Positions 19,713 through 30,910 of a stretch of 64,000 bases of DNA are shown piece by piece; position 1 is the first letter of the stretch, and the number at the start of each line of letters is the position of its first letter. The stretch comes from Cylindrotheca closterium. Lineage: Eukaryota > Bacillariophyta > Bacillariophyceae > Bacillariales > Bacillariaceae. Both the position numbers and the translations under genes were made by a program. The notes under the pieces were generated by a model, which had not been told where the DNA came from, did no database searches, and was given only the letters and a program-made list of their open reading frames with translations. Where the stretch lies: contig CAKOGP040001725.1 in NCBI GenBank assembly GCA_933822405.4, positions 388,645 through 452,644 of the forward strand. Direction: 5' to 3'.

Positions 19713-21703
19713 ATGGCCAAGAACAACGACCAGAGGCCTCGTGTAACCTTCGATGATGGCGATGACTGTGCTGAAAACGATGGTCCCCAAAACTCAGCGC
19801 ACTGGCAGAGTTTGAACCACAAAGAAGTCACCGATCAAGTTTTACACAACATGAACGACTTGATATCCTGCTTTCGAAAGGAAAGTGCGCATCCGACGAA
19901 AACTACCTTGGCGGTTTGGAGTTGCGTGGCAGGGTATTGTGAGGCACTAGCAACGCACAAAGAAAAAAGATACTCAATATTCCCGATACCGATTGATGCC
20001 ATTCGACGACTGGTCCAGGAAGAGTTTCAGCAGTTTTTGTCAGCCCTTCAAATTGATTCTTCTGACAAGAGCAGCCATCGCGAAACTGTCCGAACAATTT
20101 CCAATGCCATCTGGGCAAAGGCACGACCAAAGCCCAATGTCCGAGATGAGCCACATGCGAATTCTGTCTATGTGTGCTTGAGAGGTGACATTGACAAGAA
20201 GAGTCTGGATTGCTTTGGGGCTTGCTTGGCTACGATTGCTGGGTTACGAATTCTGGGCATTGAATACTCCTATCTTTGTCTCAGTGAGGATCATGCCTAC
20301 GAGAGGCATCAGCTCGATCCTGATGATGTAACTTCGATAGGCACCTGTGAAGTTGCAATTCCAGGCAGAACCAATCGAGACAAGGCCAAACGGGGAAAGG
20401 ATATTGCTTCAACATTTGAAGATACCAAGGATACCAAGCCTTATCTCACTCCCGAAACTTCGTGGCTGTACATGGCCTCGAATCCAGTGGTATGTGACAC
20501 GGATGCAATGGCATTGGTTGCGGTAATAGGAAACATCAACTGTACAATTGAAGAGTCGGGACGAAAAGGATACTTCTTTGAGAGTGGCGGTTTGTACGCC
20601 ATGAAACGAGAGATGCTTTGGGTCTTGTACGATCAGGGACACATGAAGAAGTTTCCCTTTGGCCTCATGGAACTGGGAAACTGTGAAGAGAATCGTGGCT
20701 CACCTCGTTCCGAGGAATGGGTTCAAGTGGAGGGTATTGCAGAACCAATATTGGTCAACGAGCAGCTCTTTCACGATGCCATTCAAGTCAGTCGAAATGT
20801 CTATCACGATGCTCAAGTCTACCCATACTACTGTAAGTCACCAAACCAGCCTGCTACTTCTTTCTGAATTGTTGACCATACATGCAGCTCACACAGCAAG
20901 CCCAAACAGATGCTGGTCACTATCACAAGGATGCAGGAAAGACACTGTCGGACCAAGAAAGTCGTCTTGTCGAATCATTAAAGATGTATGCCCAAGCAGC
21001 TCGAGTCACCAGCATGTACCCTTACGAGCTCCAGCTGAACAAACATCTAACCAAAATTGCCATGCTGATCATGGATGATATTTTGACGTCGACCTTGTTC
21101 GATGACGACGAGGGAGTACAAGACGCAAACGACATAAACAAGAAGAACAAAAATAAGCCAGAACCAAGAAAGTGGTTAGAGCCATCCAATGCTATCCACT
21201 CTTGCATGTGGCTGCTGAACTTTTTCGATTCCTTGCTTTTCTGGGAAGAGAGCCAACAAGTAAAAGAGCAAGAGTATCGGCGGCAAAAGTCCCAAGGCAG
21301 TGGTAGTAGTCGTGGTCGTGGTCGAAGTGGTGGTGGCGGCAGCAGTGTCAACCAACAGTTTGTGGAGATTCTGGTGCCATCGCACCCGCATTCAATCAGT
21401 AAACTGATGGCCTGTTTTGATAAACAGATTCGTCACCAGGCCTTAACAAAGTTGCAGAAGCAGCCCTCAACGAGTTCCATGCCAACAAAAACAGAAACAA
21501 CAACAAATGAAGGTCCATACCAGCTGATACTCAGATCAAAACGATTGCAGGCTGGCAGTCTCCTGTGCAAAGGAATCATGAAACCAAAGGTGACCATACG
21601 AGAAATGGATTTAGCAATCATACTAGAGGACGATAACACAGGTCAAGATGATAGCAATGGTGGTGGTGGTGGACGACGGAGCAAGAGAGCTCGGAGGGGC
21701 TAA
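19713..21703 (+). CDS. Menin (MEN1) homologue
   Basis: A 637-aa protein from exons 19713-20832 and 20910-21703. In animals menin is a nuclear scaffold that holds MLL/KMT2 methyltransferases and other partners. Signatures in order: YLCLSEDHAYER (about 187-198), SWLYMASNPVVCDTDAMALV (about 250-269), MLWVLYDQGHMKKFPFGL (about 300-317) and YPYYYAGHYHKDAG across the intron (about 369-382). These line up with the human SEDHAW, SWLYLKG, LLWLLYDLGHL and YPYMYLAGYH segments. The donor (GTAAGT, phase 1) needs the third AG downstream (after CCCAAACAG) to keep frame; that choice also restores the menin motif. A disordered RGRG/Gly-rich insert follows at about 500, as in animal menins. The C-terminus ends in a basic RRSKRARRG patch, a likely nuclear signal. 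Confidence 0.85.
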
Positions 21704-22667
21704 GAGGAGCTAGACAATAAATGTGTAATGAAAAATGATAATGATACAATGGGTAGGTCCAGGTGGTGGTGTTTTCCTGGTACGAATAGTGTACGTGCAC
21801 TTGTATTCAACTTCTGATCAAATATGATGCCAATGGTGATGAATGACGTAGGTATTTGAGTGGAAAATGAGTGAGAATTCGGAACAAGAGGTGGCCTGAA
21901 GAAGAATCGATACTGACGATAGTGTACTTGCACGTGTGTCAGTTTGCAAGATTGCATTTTCATTTATACCATTCGACCAACTAACGACAGCCTCACAAAT
22001 GCTTGCTACATTCCGATCTGATCAAAATCTGATGATACTCCATCTACTTTCTTCGCTCGTTCCCACCCGAACTGGTTCGGATAAATCGCAAAACAGATGG
22101 GAAGAACGTTAACAGCCGTTGAGTTGGGTGGCTTTGTTAGAGGAAGGCGAAAGACACTGTTTTGCGACTCCCATTGTTTTCTTCGGGTCTGCGACTCCCA
22201 TTTTCTCCAAAGGTTAATAAAATCGCAAGTTTTGCAACGAACCGGTAAAAGCCGTTGTAATTTAGTGGATTTGTTAGAGGAAGGCGAAAGACACTGATTT
22301 GCGACTCCCATTTTCTCGAGCGTTACGTGCGTGGTTTAGTTTTCGCACGTGTTTTTTTGCTCTGGATGAAAACTCCGACAGGTTATTTGTACACGTCGTT
22401 TTTCAGCAACAATATGTGCAACTCGGTCAACTCCGACTTCAACAAATGAGGTGCGAATATCAATCCCATAACAAAGAAATTCGATACAAATATCCTCAGA
22501 TCCGAATATATTTTATATATTTCCCGCGATCGGAAGACAAACCCGGGTCGATCGGATTTGAATCGAAAACTCGTTCCCATTTTTAACCCGAACGAGAAAT
22601 TCACGGTCGAATAAATCTGGTCGTCTCATTCTTGTTGAAATCATACACGACCATCATACAAACTATT
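21704..22667. other. Intergenic stretch with a short tandem repeat
   Basis: No gene seen. Contains the imperfect repeat at 22113-22316 and the promoter of the next gene. Confidence 0.4.
22113..22316. repeat. Imperfect direct repeat, period about 137 bp
   Basis: A block with AGCCGTT, TTTGTTAGAGGAAGGCGAAA and GACACTG-TTTGCGACTCCCA occurs at 22114-22180 and again at 22250-22311. The second copy differs by scattered substitutions. GCGACTCCCA appears a third time at 22191-22200. Function unknown. Confidence 0.75.
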
Positions 22668-25414
22668 ATGCTTCATCAGATAAAGAGCGAAAGATGTTGG
22701 CTGCTGCTGGTAGTCCTATCCACAGTCATGCGCGCATCCTTTGTATCCTCACAAGCCATGTGCCCGATCATCGAAGATCGATACGCTCACACTCGTCTGA
22801 AGAGCCATGATCCAAACGGTCCTGATTTCAAAGAAGTCAGTGGATTGGCAATCTCGCCGACACAAACTCACAATGGTCGTCCCATATTCTTTGCAATTAG
22901 TGATGGAGGCGGCGATTCCCGTATTGGAATCTTTGATTCCGAAGATGGACGACGACTTAGAACATTGAGAGTTGACAGAGGTTTCTTTCGAAACGCCGAT
23001 TGGGAATCACTGACGATTGGATCCTGTGGAAAGTCAGGCGAGGGGGATACTTGCCTGTACGTTATGGACGCTGGTGATAACCAAGCTAGACAGAACAATG
23101 GTAACAGAGGACGAGGCGACTATCGCATACTGAAAATTCGCGAACCTCGATGGACAGATTACAACGACAACGACTACATTTCAAAAAATCGAATGTCGAG
23201 AATGGACTTTGACTACCGTCATCACTCTTCACCGACTAACTACGCAGATTGTGAAGCCATGTTTGTGGATCACAAAGGATGGGGCAGTGGCGAATCCAAA
23301 GGAGGTGCGTGTCAGACGAATAATATCAAAACACCTGTCGTTGCGTCGTTTCTAACTCTTTCTTTCTTGATTCATTTCATTTCATTTCGACAGACATTTA
23401 TTTGGCTACCAAATGGGACAAGGGAAATGAAATATCCAAGAACCGACTCTTTCAGTTACCTGCTTCTGCCTGGTCAAGTGGCTACGACGGTGCCGTTCAC
23501 CGGTATTCGGTCAAGTCTGTCGGCAATTACGACTACAATAGATACCAACAGAATGGAGGTATCCATTTTATGAAGACAACATGGTCATCGGCAGAAATGA
23601 GCTTTGATGGAACCATGATTGCCTTGGGCAACTTGCAAAAATCCTACGTCTTTTTGCGATGCCCAGGCACCTCTGTGGCCGATGCCATTGCCAATCCCCA
23701 TGCCAACGCCAAGCCTTGTGTGGAATGGTCACATCCAGCGACTGGACAAGTGGAAACCTTGGCATGGACACCCGATCGTCGGTATACTTTGGATATTCCA
23801 GAAGGTGACTCACCAAAAATGGGTTGGACCAAGCTGCGATTTGACCGAAATAGGTCGAGCAAAGTTTGTCCTGGACCACCTCCACCACCCACCCGACCTC
23901 CAACTCGAAGACCTACTCCTCAACCGACTCGAAATCCTACTCCTCGGCCGACGCCTCGGCCGACACCCAATCCAACTGGACTGCCATCAATCAGTCCGAC
24001 AAAAGCACCCACCACGACACCAAGCTTGAGTCCAACTCGACTGCCATCAATCAGTCCGTCAGAAGTACCCTCTCTGACGCCGAGCATGAGCCCAAGTCTG
24101 AGTTCCAGCCCGACATCTTGTGATGGACACATTTTTGAACTGATACTGCAAACTGATGACCAGGCAGCAACCACTCAGTGGAAAGTGTACAATGGTGTTG
24201 AAGAATTGGTGGGTGAAGGTGGCGGCTACTCCAACCGTGCCACCATTTTTTACTCCCAATGTCTCGAACCTGGATTGCATTCCTTTGAAATTTCCAACGA
24301 AATGGTCGACGGAGTTCCAGGATTGTACCAAATCTGGTATGACAAGATTCTCATGTACGATTCCCAAGGCCAATCTGGAAGCTACAAGGAAATTTTTTTT
24401 GCTTACGAATTTGACGACCAGTCCTGGGTGCCCAAGACACCCACTCCAACTCAAGCTCCTACGCTAACTACCGAAAATGAAATCTTTGGAGTCTCCTGTG
24501 GAGGCATTTGTCCTGGCAGCTTTAGTCAGGTCGCCAATGCCCAACAAGTTGTTTCCCTTGGCAGAAATGCTGGCACGGAATACTTTTGTGGCAGTCTCGA
24601 CAAGCGATACCAGCAGCTCTTTTCCACTCCTGATGCATGCGAAGCTCTTCAAGTATCGGCGCAACGAGCCGGATGTGAGTGCGAAGTAGTTGGTCAAGTG
24701 ACCAACAGTGCCACGGCAGGACAACAAGCCAGCAGGGAAGCCGAGAATGAATCCCAATCATTGGAAATCCAATGGGGATTGATTCTTGGGATAATCGCTG
24801 CTGTATGTTGTCTTGGAACGTGCTGCTTCAAGTACACTGGAAGGCGCCGTAACTCGGAAGAATCCGACAACCTCAAGGGTGATGCCAACGAAAAGGCCCG
24901 CGATGTGGAATCTGTGGACGAAACCGGACGCATCTCCATCAGTGACGATTCCACTACAAATTCGGCATCGGATGAATCTGGTGAAATGAGCGACATCAAC
25001 GATAAGAGCCTACCACTGCCTCTTCAAAGAGTAAAGTCCGCCTTTGCTGTTGTTCAAAACCATGGTCACCAGTTGCTTCCTCTGCGAAGAGTCAAGACCG
25101 CCATGGATTCTTCTGTCGTTCACGAGAACGATGGCCAAAGATTGCTACCCGTTCGAAGAGTCCAGTCTTCCATGGAGCATCGATTTGTGCAATCTTGGCA
25201 ATTGGCCATGCCCGAAGGGAACACTGAGCACAGTGAAGAAGGCTTTGAAGTCTGCTCCGACGATCAATGTGCCAAGGGCAAAATGTTGGACTTGAATTCG
25301 CCATCATCTGTCGATGACTCTTTGGAATCCCTGGAGCTACCAAAATTCGATCGTAGCTTCGAATCGAATCGATCCAATTGCAGTGACGAATCTGCAACCA
25401 TCATGTCTGCATGA
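22668..25414 (+). CDS. Secreted-ectodomain type I membrane protein with PT-rich stalk, paralogue 1
   Basis: An 885-aa protein from exons 22668-23304 and 23394-25414, phase 1 intron. A signal peptide covers about the first 36 residues. The ectodomain (about 37-370) has repeated strand-turn blocks (DFKEVSGLAISPTQ, IFFAISDGGGDSRIGIFD, DWESLTIGSCGKS, YVMDAGDN) that look like a beta-propeller of the phytase/esterase-like kind; that is inference. A Pro/Thr/Ser stalk of the diatom PTxxPS type spans about 373-453. A second folded region (ELILQTDDQAATTQWKVYNG) and a cysteine-rich block (VSCGGICPG to GCECEV) precede one membrane helix at about 672-692 (GLILGIIAAVCCLGTCC). The cytoplasmic tail has three near-repeats of LPxxRVKxA/S. 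A diverged paralogue lies at 43124-40640 on the other strand. Confidence 0.75.
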
Positions 25415-25706
25415 GAACCTTGCTTGATACTTGGTGCTGCCGATGATATGCAACGATACCAGCAGCTATGCTCACAGACAAGTCCGCACGATTTAGAATA
25501 GAGCGGCGAGCTACACACTTGTACATTTATATAGACATAGACGTATTATAAAGAATGCACTAGATCATTACTACACACGAATTTGTAAACTTTTTTCCTT
25601 CTTTGTAGTCTTCAAATATTTGAAGCCTAGATCCTTCGTTGCAACCCAATCGAAGTAGAAAAAGAAGAATCGATATCTGTGCATTATACCACGGTGCAAA
25701 CTCTTA

Positions 25707-26336
25707 CTATCTCTTTCGTTCTCCCTTTATTGCTTTCTTACGTCTTTCTTCTTTGAGTTGTACTTTGGATTGCTTCTGCTCCTTGGTCTTTTGCTGTTCT
25801 TCCTTCTTGGTTGTTGTCTTTTTGCTTCGTAGTTCTTGGGTACGTTCCACGTTGGCCGCGGCTGCCGCTTGTTTGTTGGTGACCACTCCAGCAACCTCTT
25901 CCTCTTCCTCATCTGGCATTTCATATCCGAAACGTTGCATGAGCGCCTTTTTTTGAGCATCGTCAACTTGTGATGACTTTGGAGCAGCCTGCTTTGGTTG
26001 TTGCTCGGCTTCTTTAATGGCAGCCTTGTTCTTTTCCGCGAGTTCTTGTTCTTTTTTCTGTGCTTCCAACTTTTTGGCATTCTTCTTTTCTTGATGAAAT
26101 GTTTCATCTTGTTCAATTGCTTTCAGGACATCCTGGGAAAATGTTTCCCAAACACTATCCTCTAGCTCCTCCTCTTCACTCGAAGCCTTTAAGAGCTCCA
26201 TCACATCTGGCAGCTCCTCTGCATCGCTTCCAACCACATAAGGACCGTAGGTTTCCGCATCTAAACCAAGTTCTATCAAACGTTCTTCTAGTAGTTTACA
26301 CAGATTAGGCCTTTCTTCTTTGGTACTATCGTCCAT
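25707..26336 (-). CDS. CCDC43-like coiled-coil protein
   Basis: A 209-aa protein. The N-terminal 80 residues (LEERLIELGLDAETYGPYVV, then acidic EELPDVMELL) match the conserved head of the CCDC43 family, whose molecular role is poorly defined. From about 85 on it is a charged helix (Lys/Glu/Gln-rich, likely coiled coil) ending in a Lys/Arg-rich tail that could be a nucleolar or nuclear signal. Single exon, tail-to-tail with the gene at 22668-25414 and 290 bp from it. The spacer shows nothing. Confidence 0.7.
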   Translation of the reverse strand: MDDSTKEERPNLCKLLEERLIELGLDAETYGPYVVGSDAEELPDVMELLKASSEEEELEDSVWETFSQDVLKAIEQDETFHQEKKNAKKLEAQKKEQELAEKNKAAIKEAEQQPKQAAPKSSQVDDAQKKALMQRFGYEMPDEEEEEVAGVVTNKQAAAAANVERTQELRSKKTTTKKEEQQKTKEQKQSKVQLKEERRKKAIKGERKR

Positions 26337-26682
26337 GATGGATGCTGCAATAAGGGCAGTGTTGTTGTTTTTATATTGCGCTGAATGTATTTATATAAAT
26401 ACATCGCATGTAGTTTTTTTGGGGTTTGGCAAACAACAATGGGGGATTTGTGGCGATGCGTTTGGGGCAAGACGCGTCACCAAATTATCGTGGCATATAT
26501 TTGTATTTGTATTTGATATTCACATATTCGAGCATTATATTGAATATATCATCAATCATATGAATCTCGGCATATAAGATGCGGTGACAACATACAGAAA
26601 CATTCCAATAGAATAGCCAATCCTTGGTATAGCCACTCTATACGCAACAATTCATCTCAAGCATCTCTAGACCAGTAACGAC
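26337..26682. other. Short divergent promoter region
   Basis: About 350 bp between the CCDC43-like and APP1-like start codons. AT-rich, nothing further seen. Confidence 0.35.
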
Positions 26683-27980
26683 ATGTGGTGGAAAGGACCT
26701 TACTTCTTGCCCTTGGCGCTCTTTTCATTTTCCCCGGATAAGATTGCCACGTATTGGACCGGAGAGATTGCTTCTGACGAACGTATTATCTTTTTTCCAA
26801 CTGCAGCCCATGAGTGGAACGACACGCATTATTCTGTGCCTTTGCATGGTTGGGTGATCGAGCCAGAAGAAGATAGCAAAAAGAGAAGAGTATTCATCAA
26901 GTTTCTATCGAAAACGCTTAAGGTTTCTGACCCTAAAGAAAAAGAGATTCTGAAACGAAGGGTATGTCGCATTGTGATATCTATGGTTCCCTGAGGTGGA
27001 CGTGTTTTGGTACTGACGAGTTTCACTCTTCTTTCCGTTACTTAACATCTCCTCTCATGGTTTGCTAACATGTACTTTATGTACCTCTTGCCAATGCACA
27101 ATCGCCATAACCGCATACAAATATGTACAAATCCTCAAAGATACGACCCTTTGTCTTCGACAATAAAAGCTCAAAGAGCCCCAAGATTGAATTGGGCGGA
27201 CAGATATTCAAAATGCCCCGATCAGGAAAGAATGGTCATGTGTATGATACGCGACTGATACCCAAAGAAGAGTTCGAAAAGCATCTACTAGCAGAGGATG
27301 GTGGTTCCAGCAGCCAAGATGTAATAGAAGAAGAAGTCAAGTCTGTTTCCTACCATGCCTTTGACAGCAAATCACATCGGAATTTCAAAGGGAAGGTGTT
27401 CTGTGTACCGCCTACGGGGGTTTCTGTCATTTCGGACATTGACGATACCATCAAGGTGACGAATTCCATGAACAAGAAGGATCTTTTGAAAAACACATTT
27501 CTCAGAGAATTCAAAGCGGTGCCGGGCATGGCCAAACTGTATCAGCAATGGAAGTCGACGACCTACAAGAATTGTTTCTTCCACTTTGTGTCGGCGTCAC
27601 CTTACCAACTTTATGAAGAGCTGAACGATTTCTGCCGTTCGGAAGGTTTTCCAGAGGCTCGAACCTTTCATCTCAAGACGATACGACCCAAGGACAAGAC
27701 ACTGTTGCAACTGTTTGCAGATCCAGTAGAGTACAAACGACAACATATTGAAGGCATCATACAGAAATATCCGAAACGTTCGTTTGTGTTGGTGGGGGAT
27801 TCAGGGGAGAAGGATCCAGAGATTTATGCTGAAATTTATCGAAACTTTCCTAAGAATGTGGAAAGCGTTTGGATTCGAAATATCAACAACTGCACGATTG
27901 GCAGATTACAAGGTGTTCCGATCGACCGATGCCACTTTTTTGAAGATGGGAATGAGCTGCTAGGTCTTCCAGTAATGTAG
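26683..27980 (+). CDS. APP1-like phosphatidate phosphatase (DUF2183)
   Basis: A 372-aa protein from exons 26683-26961 and 27141-27980, phase 0 intron with GTATGT donor. The DUF2183/APP1 catalytic core is clear: ISDIDDTIKVT with Asp192 and Asp194 of the DxDxT box, GMAKLYQQW, HFVSASPYQLYEELNDF, ARTFHLKTIRP, FVLVGDSGEKDPEIYAEI and SVWIRNI. Yeast App1 uses this HAD-type site to dephosphorylate phosphatidic acid at actin patches and endosomes, so a role in membrane lipid signalling is likely. The N-terminal exon has the family's IIFFPT and HGWVIEPE motifs. A signal peptide is not convincing. Its last 126 bases and 3' UTR are duplicated directly downstream. Confidence 0.85.
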
Positions 27981-28323
27981 AAAAGATGTAGCTAGTAGTA
28001 TTAAAAAATATACGATACAAAGTACTTGAGAGAGTCTACCATACTGACTGTATTTTACAATACATCTCACCTGGATTGGCGTCACCAAATGTGGAAAGCG
28101 TTTGGATTCGAAATATCAACAACTGCACGATTGGCAGATTCAATGTGTTCCGATCGACCGATGCCACTTTTTTGAAGATGGGAATGAGCTTCTAGGTCTT
28201 CCAGAACTGTAGAAAATATGTAGCTAGCTAGTATTATAAAAAAATATACGACACAAGATACTTGAGAGAGTCTACCATACTGACTGTATTTTACGATACA
28301 TCTCACCTGGATTGGCGTCACCA
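27855..28323. repeat. 233-bp tandem duplication of the 3' end of the APP1-like gene
   Basis: Unit 1 (27855-28087) holds the final coding bases, stop codon and 3' flank. Unit 2 (28088-28323) repeats it at high identity, ending again in ATTGGCGTCACCAAA. Confidence 0.9.
28088..28212 (+). pseudogene. Duplicated APP1-like C-terminal fragment
   Basis: Encodes NVESVWIRNINNCTIGRF like the parent gene. Where the parent has AGATTACAAGGTG this copy has AGATTCAATGTG; one base is lost, so the frame shifts. No start or promoter of its own is evident. Non-functional. Confidence 0.85.
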
Positions 28324-28703
28324 AAACACATCTGCTCGCTGGGAAACTGTCGGTACACGATTGCTGTTTAGAATCATGATTGTGGTGGATGATTAATACT
28401 CTTTTTATTTATTTAACGAGCAGCTGTTCGAATGTTCTTTTCCATAAACATCCGAAGCGAATTTTGTTAGAGCTGTTAAGGTCCTCACGTGGTTACCATC
28501 TGCCCTTGGTGCCATACTTAACAACTGTCACCTGGTGGGTTCATTTCTGCAAGAAGACGTGTAGCACGTCCAGCTGATGGTCTCTTTACAAACAACCTTG
28601 CATGAAACTGAAATGAAAACAAAAGAAACAAAGAGAGATTAAGCAGGACAAACAATGAGAAAGAGATAGACAACACTGTCAACAATAATAAGAGCATAAG
28701 ATA
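28324..28703. other. Intergenic stretch, nothing seen
   Basis: About 380 bp after the tandem duplication; promoter side of the next gene. Confidence 0.35.
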
Positions 28704-30434
28704 ATGAGTGAACCAGAGGATAGCACGAGGAAAAAAGGCAGAACGAAGGTCTCGGCAGCGTCCGCAGGCAGTCGTGGGGACGCAACCACCATCAAAAAGT
28801 CAACTGGCACAAGATCGTCCACATCTTCGTCCACTCCTTCCACAGCTCCTTCCACTTCTTCTTCTTCCACGTCTTCAGACAATTCGAGACGTGGATCCAA
28901 GCGATCAAATGAAGATCCTGCACAAGAGGGGTCTCAGCCGAAGAATCAACTGAACCTGCTCGCGTCCGTCTCGATGGGAAGGAAGGTGAATGGTGCAGAG
29001 CAAGGTGGAAGCGATTCTGGAGTCTCCGATGAGCAAGACTCTCAAGACATACCCAAGAGAACACTACATCAAGAAAGAGAATCAACTCTGTCAGGCCAAA
29101 AGCAGCTTCAGCAGATACCGAATGTTGCGGCAGCGCCACCGGAAAATCAGATGGCTCGGCGAACCTCAGATGAAAAAGACACTCAAGACGTACCCAATGA
29201 ACCACAACACCAAGACAGAGAAGCTGCTCAGTCGTCAAGTCAACAGCCGCTTCAGCAGACGACGCCAAATGTTGCGGGGTTACCGCCAGAAGTGGAACAG
29301 ATGGCTCACCGAATCATACTTGAAGCGTTGCAGATCATCATGAACCAGCCGTCCGATTCGAGCCAACCACCACATATGATGCTGATTCGGCAGCTAGCTC
29401 AACATCTTGCCAACGCAGGAAACACCATAGTTCCGCCTCAACCTTTTGAGACACGTTTATCTGGAAGGAGCGCGGCTGAGATGTACTTGGCCCAACTGTC
29501 CCGAAATGGTAACTATCAGAACTCAGCAGTTGCATTAAACTCCATACAGCAACTTCAGCAACTGATGATGCAGCAACAGTATCCTGGTAGCACTTCCAAT
29601 CCTCCGTCATACAATCCATTTGCAAATGTTGCAGCACTCCTCCAACAACAGAATCAGCTCCAACTACAGAATCAGTTATCATCACTCCTGGCAATGAGCC
29701 AGTACACAAATCCAGGACTACTATCAGCAGCAGCAGCAGCTCAAGACCCGAGACCTGCCTCGAACATTTCAATAGCAGCAGCTGCTCAAAACCTGGTGAA
29801 TCCATTAGCTGCCATGTTGAATCATCCTGGTGTTGCTGCTGATGGTACCACTGCAACGAGTGCTACTACAAGTACTACTGGTAGTGTGCTACCCGCATCC
29901 GCAGCATCAGCATCCGCCGTGGCAGGAGAAAGCCAGCAGCAGCAGCAGCGGCGCGATCGAATCAATTTCATCTTTGAACCTACCGGTCGCCCATCACTCC
30001 CTTTGGCGACTGACTCTGATGAAGCCAACTTGGCACCGTATCAGTGTCTTTTGCGACAACAGATTGAACTCTTTGAAACCAGAGAAGATGACATTTACCT
30101 CAAGGCCCAAGGTCGGAACACTCCGATTCGGGTAGGTCAGGTCGGCATCCGATGTCGCCATTGTGCGGCCATGGGCCGGTCGAAGCGTGTCGAAGGGAGT
30201 GCCGTTCTATACTCCAAGTCTCTGAATGGGATATATCAGGTGGCCCTGAATATGGGCCGACTGCACTTTTTGAACAATAGTTGCCCCATGATCCCCGAAT
30301 CTACCAAGAAAAAGTTGAATGAATTGAAAGAACTACCGCGCAAGGTAGCACGGGGAAGACAGTATTGGAAGGAAAACTTGGAAGCACAGGGTGTGCTGGA
30401 AGAACAAGAATATCTTCGATTCAAACCACTTTGA
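28704..30434 (+). CDS. Diatom-type protein with CRHC-motif C-terminal domain
   Basis: A 576-aa single-exon protein. The first 420 residues are disordered: Ser/Thr runs, then Gln/Ala/Pro-rich tracts. The C-terminal 150 residues form a compact domain that I know as recurrent in diatom proteins: LAPYQCLLRQQIELFETRED, then RNTPIRVGQVGIRCRHCAAM, then SKSLNGIYQVALNMGRLHF, NNSCPMIP and ARGRQYW. The Cys/His pattern CRHC plus a later NSC could bind zinc. The disordered Q-rich arm plus a putative zinc domain resembles a nuclear regulator, but no activity is established. Two similar blocks of about 40 residues (EQDSQDIPKRTLHQERE and EKDTQDVPNEPQHQDRE) show an internal duplication at about 105-185. Confidence 0.75.
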   Translation: MSEPEDSTRKKGRTKVSAASAGSRGDATTIKKSTGTRSSTSSSTPSTAPSTSSSSTSSDNSRRGSKRSNEDPAQEGSQPKNQLNLLASVSMGRKVNGAEQGGSDSGVSDEQDSQDIPKRTLHQERESTLSGQKQLQQIPNVAAAPPENQMARRTSDEKDTQDVPNEPQHQDREAAQSSSQQPLQQTTPNVAGLPPEVEQMAHRIILEALQIIMNQPSDSSQPPHMMLIRQLAQHLANAGNTIVPPQPFETRLSGRSAAEMYLAQLSRNGNYQNSAVALNSIQQLQQLMMQQQYPGSTSNPPSYNPFANVAALLQQQNQLQLQNQLSSLLAMSQYTNPGLLSAAAAAQDPRPASNISIAAAAQNLVNPLAAMLNHPGVAADGTTATSATTSTTGSVLPASAASASAVAGESQQQQQRRDRINFIFEPTGRPSLPLATDSDEANLAPYQCLLRQQIELFETREDDIYLKAQGRNTPIRVGQVGIRCRHCAAMGRSKRVEGSAVLYSKSLNGIYQVALNMGRLHFLNNSCPMIPESTKKKLNELKELPRKVARGRQYWKENLEAQGVLEEQEYLRFKPL

Positions 30435-30910
30435 TCGTCGGAAAAGGGATGCTCCTTTGATTGATTCATGGATTGATTGATTCACAAACAACATGGGCCA
30501 GACTGATCATCATCGATTTCAACAATACAAACTATCATGTCTAGGATAAAAATACTAATTTTAATCCTGACTCCAATCATTGATGGCTATTAATATTAGT
30601 TTTCATCCACGAATGAGATCGCTGCTTTTGTAATTTTCTATTGATTCGCAATGGGCCTAATCATCATCATCCTCAACGATTTCAGCAATGCTAATGGTAT
30701 ACTTTCACAAAAGTCACACTTAAGAAACACAGTACTGGATGAAAAGGATACTGCACAAATCTAAATATTGCATGATGCAAACAACAATAAGAACTACTGA
30801 CTCATATCATAATTGATGGATTATTATTATAGTCCTAGTAGGTACGTAATTCTGATTGATATATGTGTAATAGAAAGCAACTAAATCCTACTACCCTCAA
30901 AGAGAGATGT
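30435..30910. other. Convergent 3' spacer
   Basis: About 475 bp between convergent genes with a TTGATTGAT repeat near 30460-30480. Nothing else seen. Confidence 0.4.

Noticed and set aside
20882..20909. Menin exon 2 starting at the first AG (20888)
   Set aside because: With the only strong donor (phase 1) it shifts into a frame without menin motifs.
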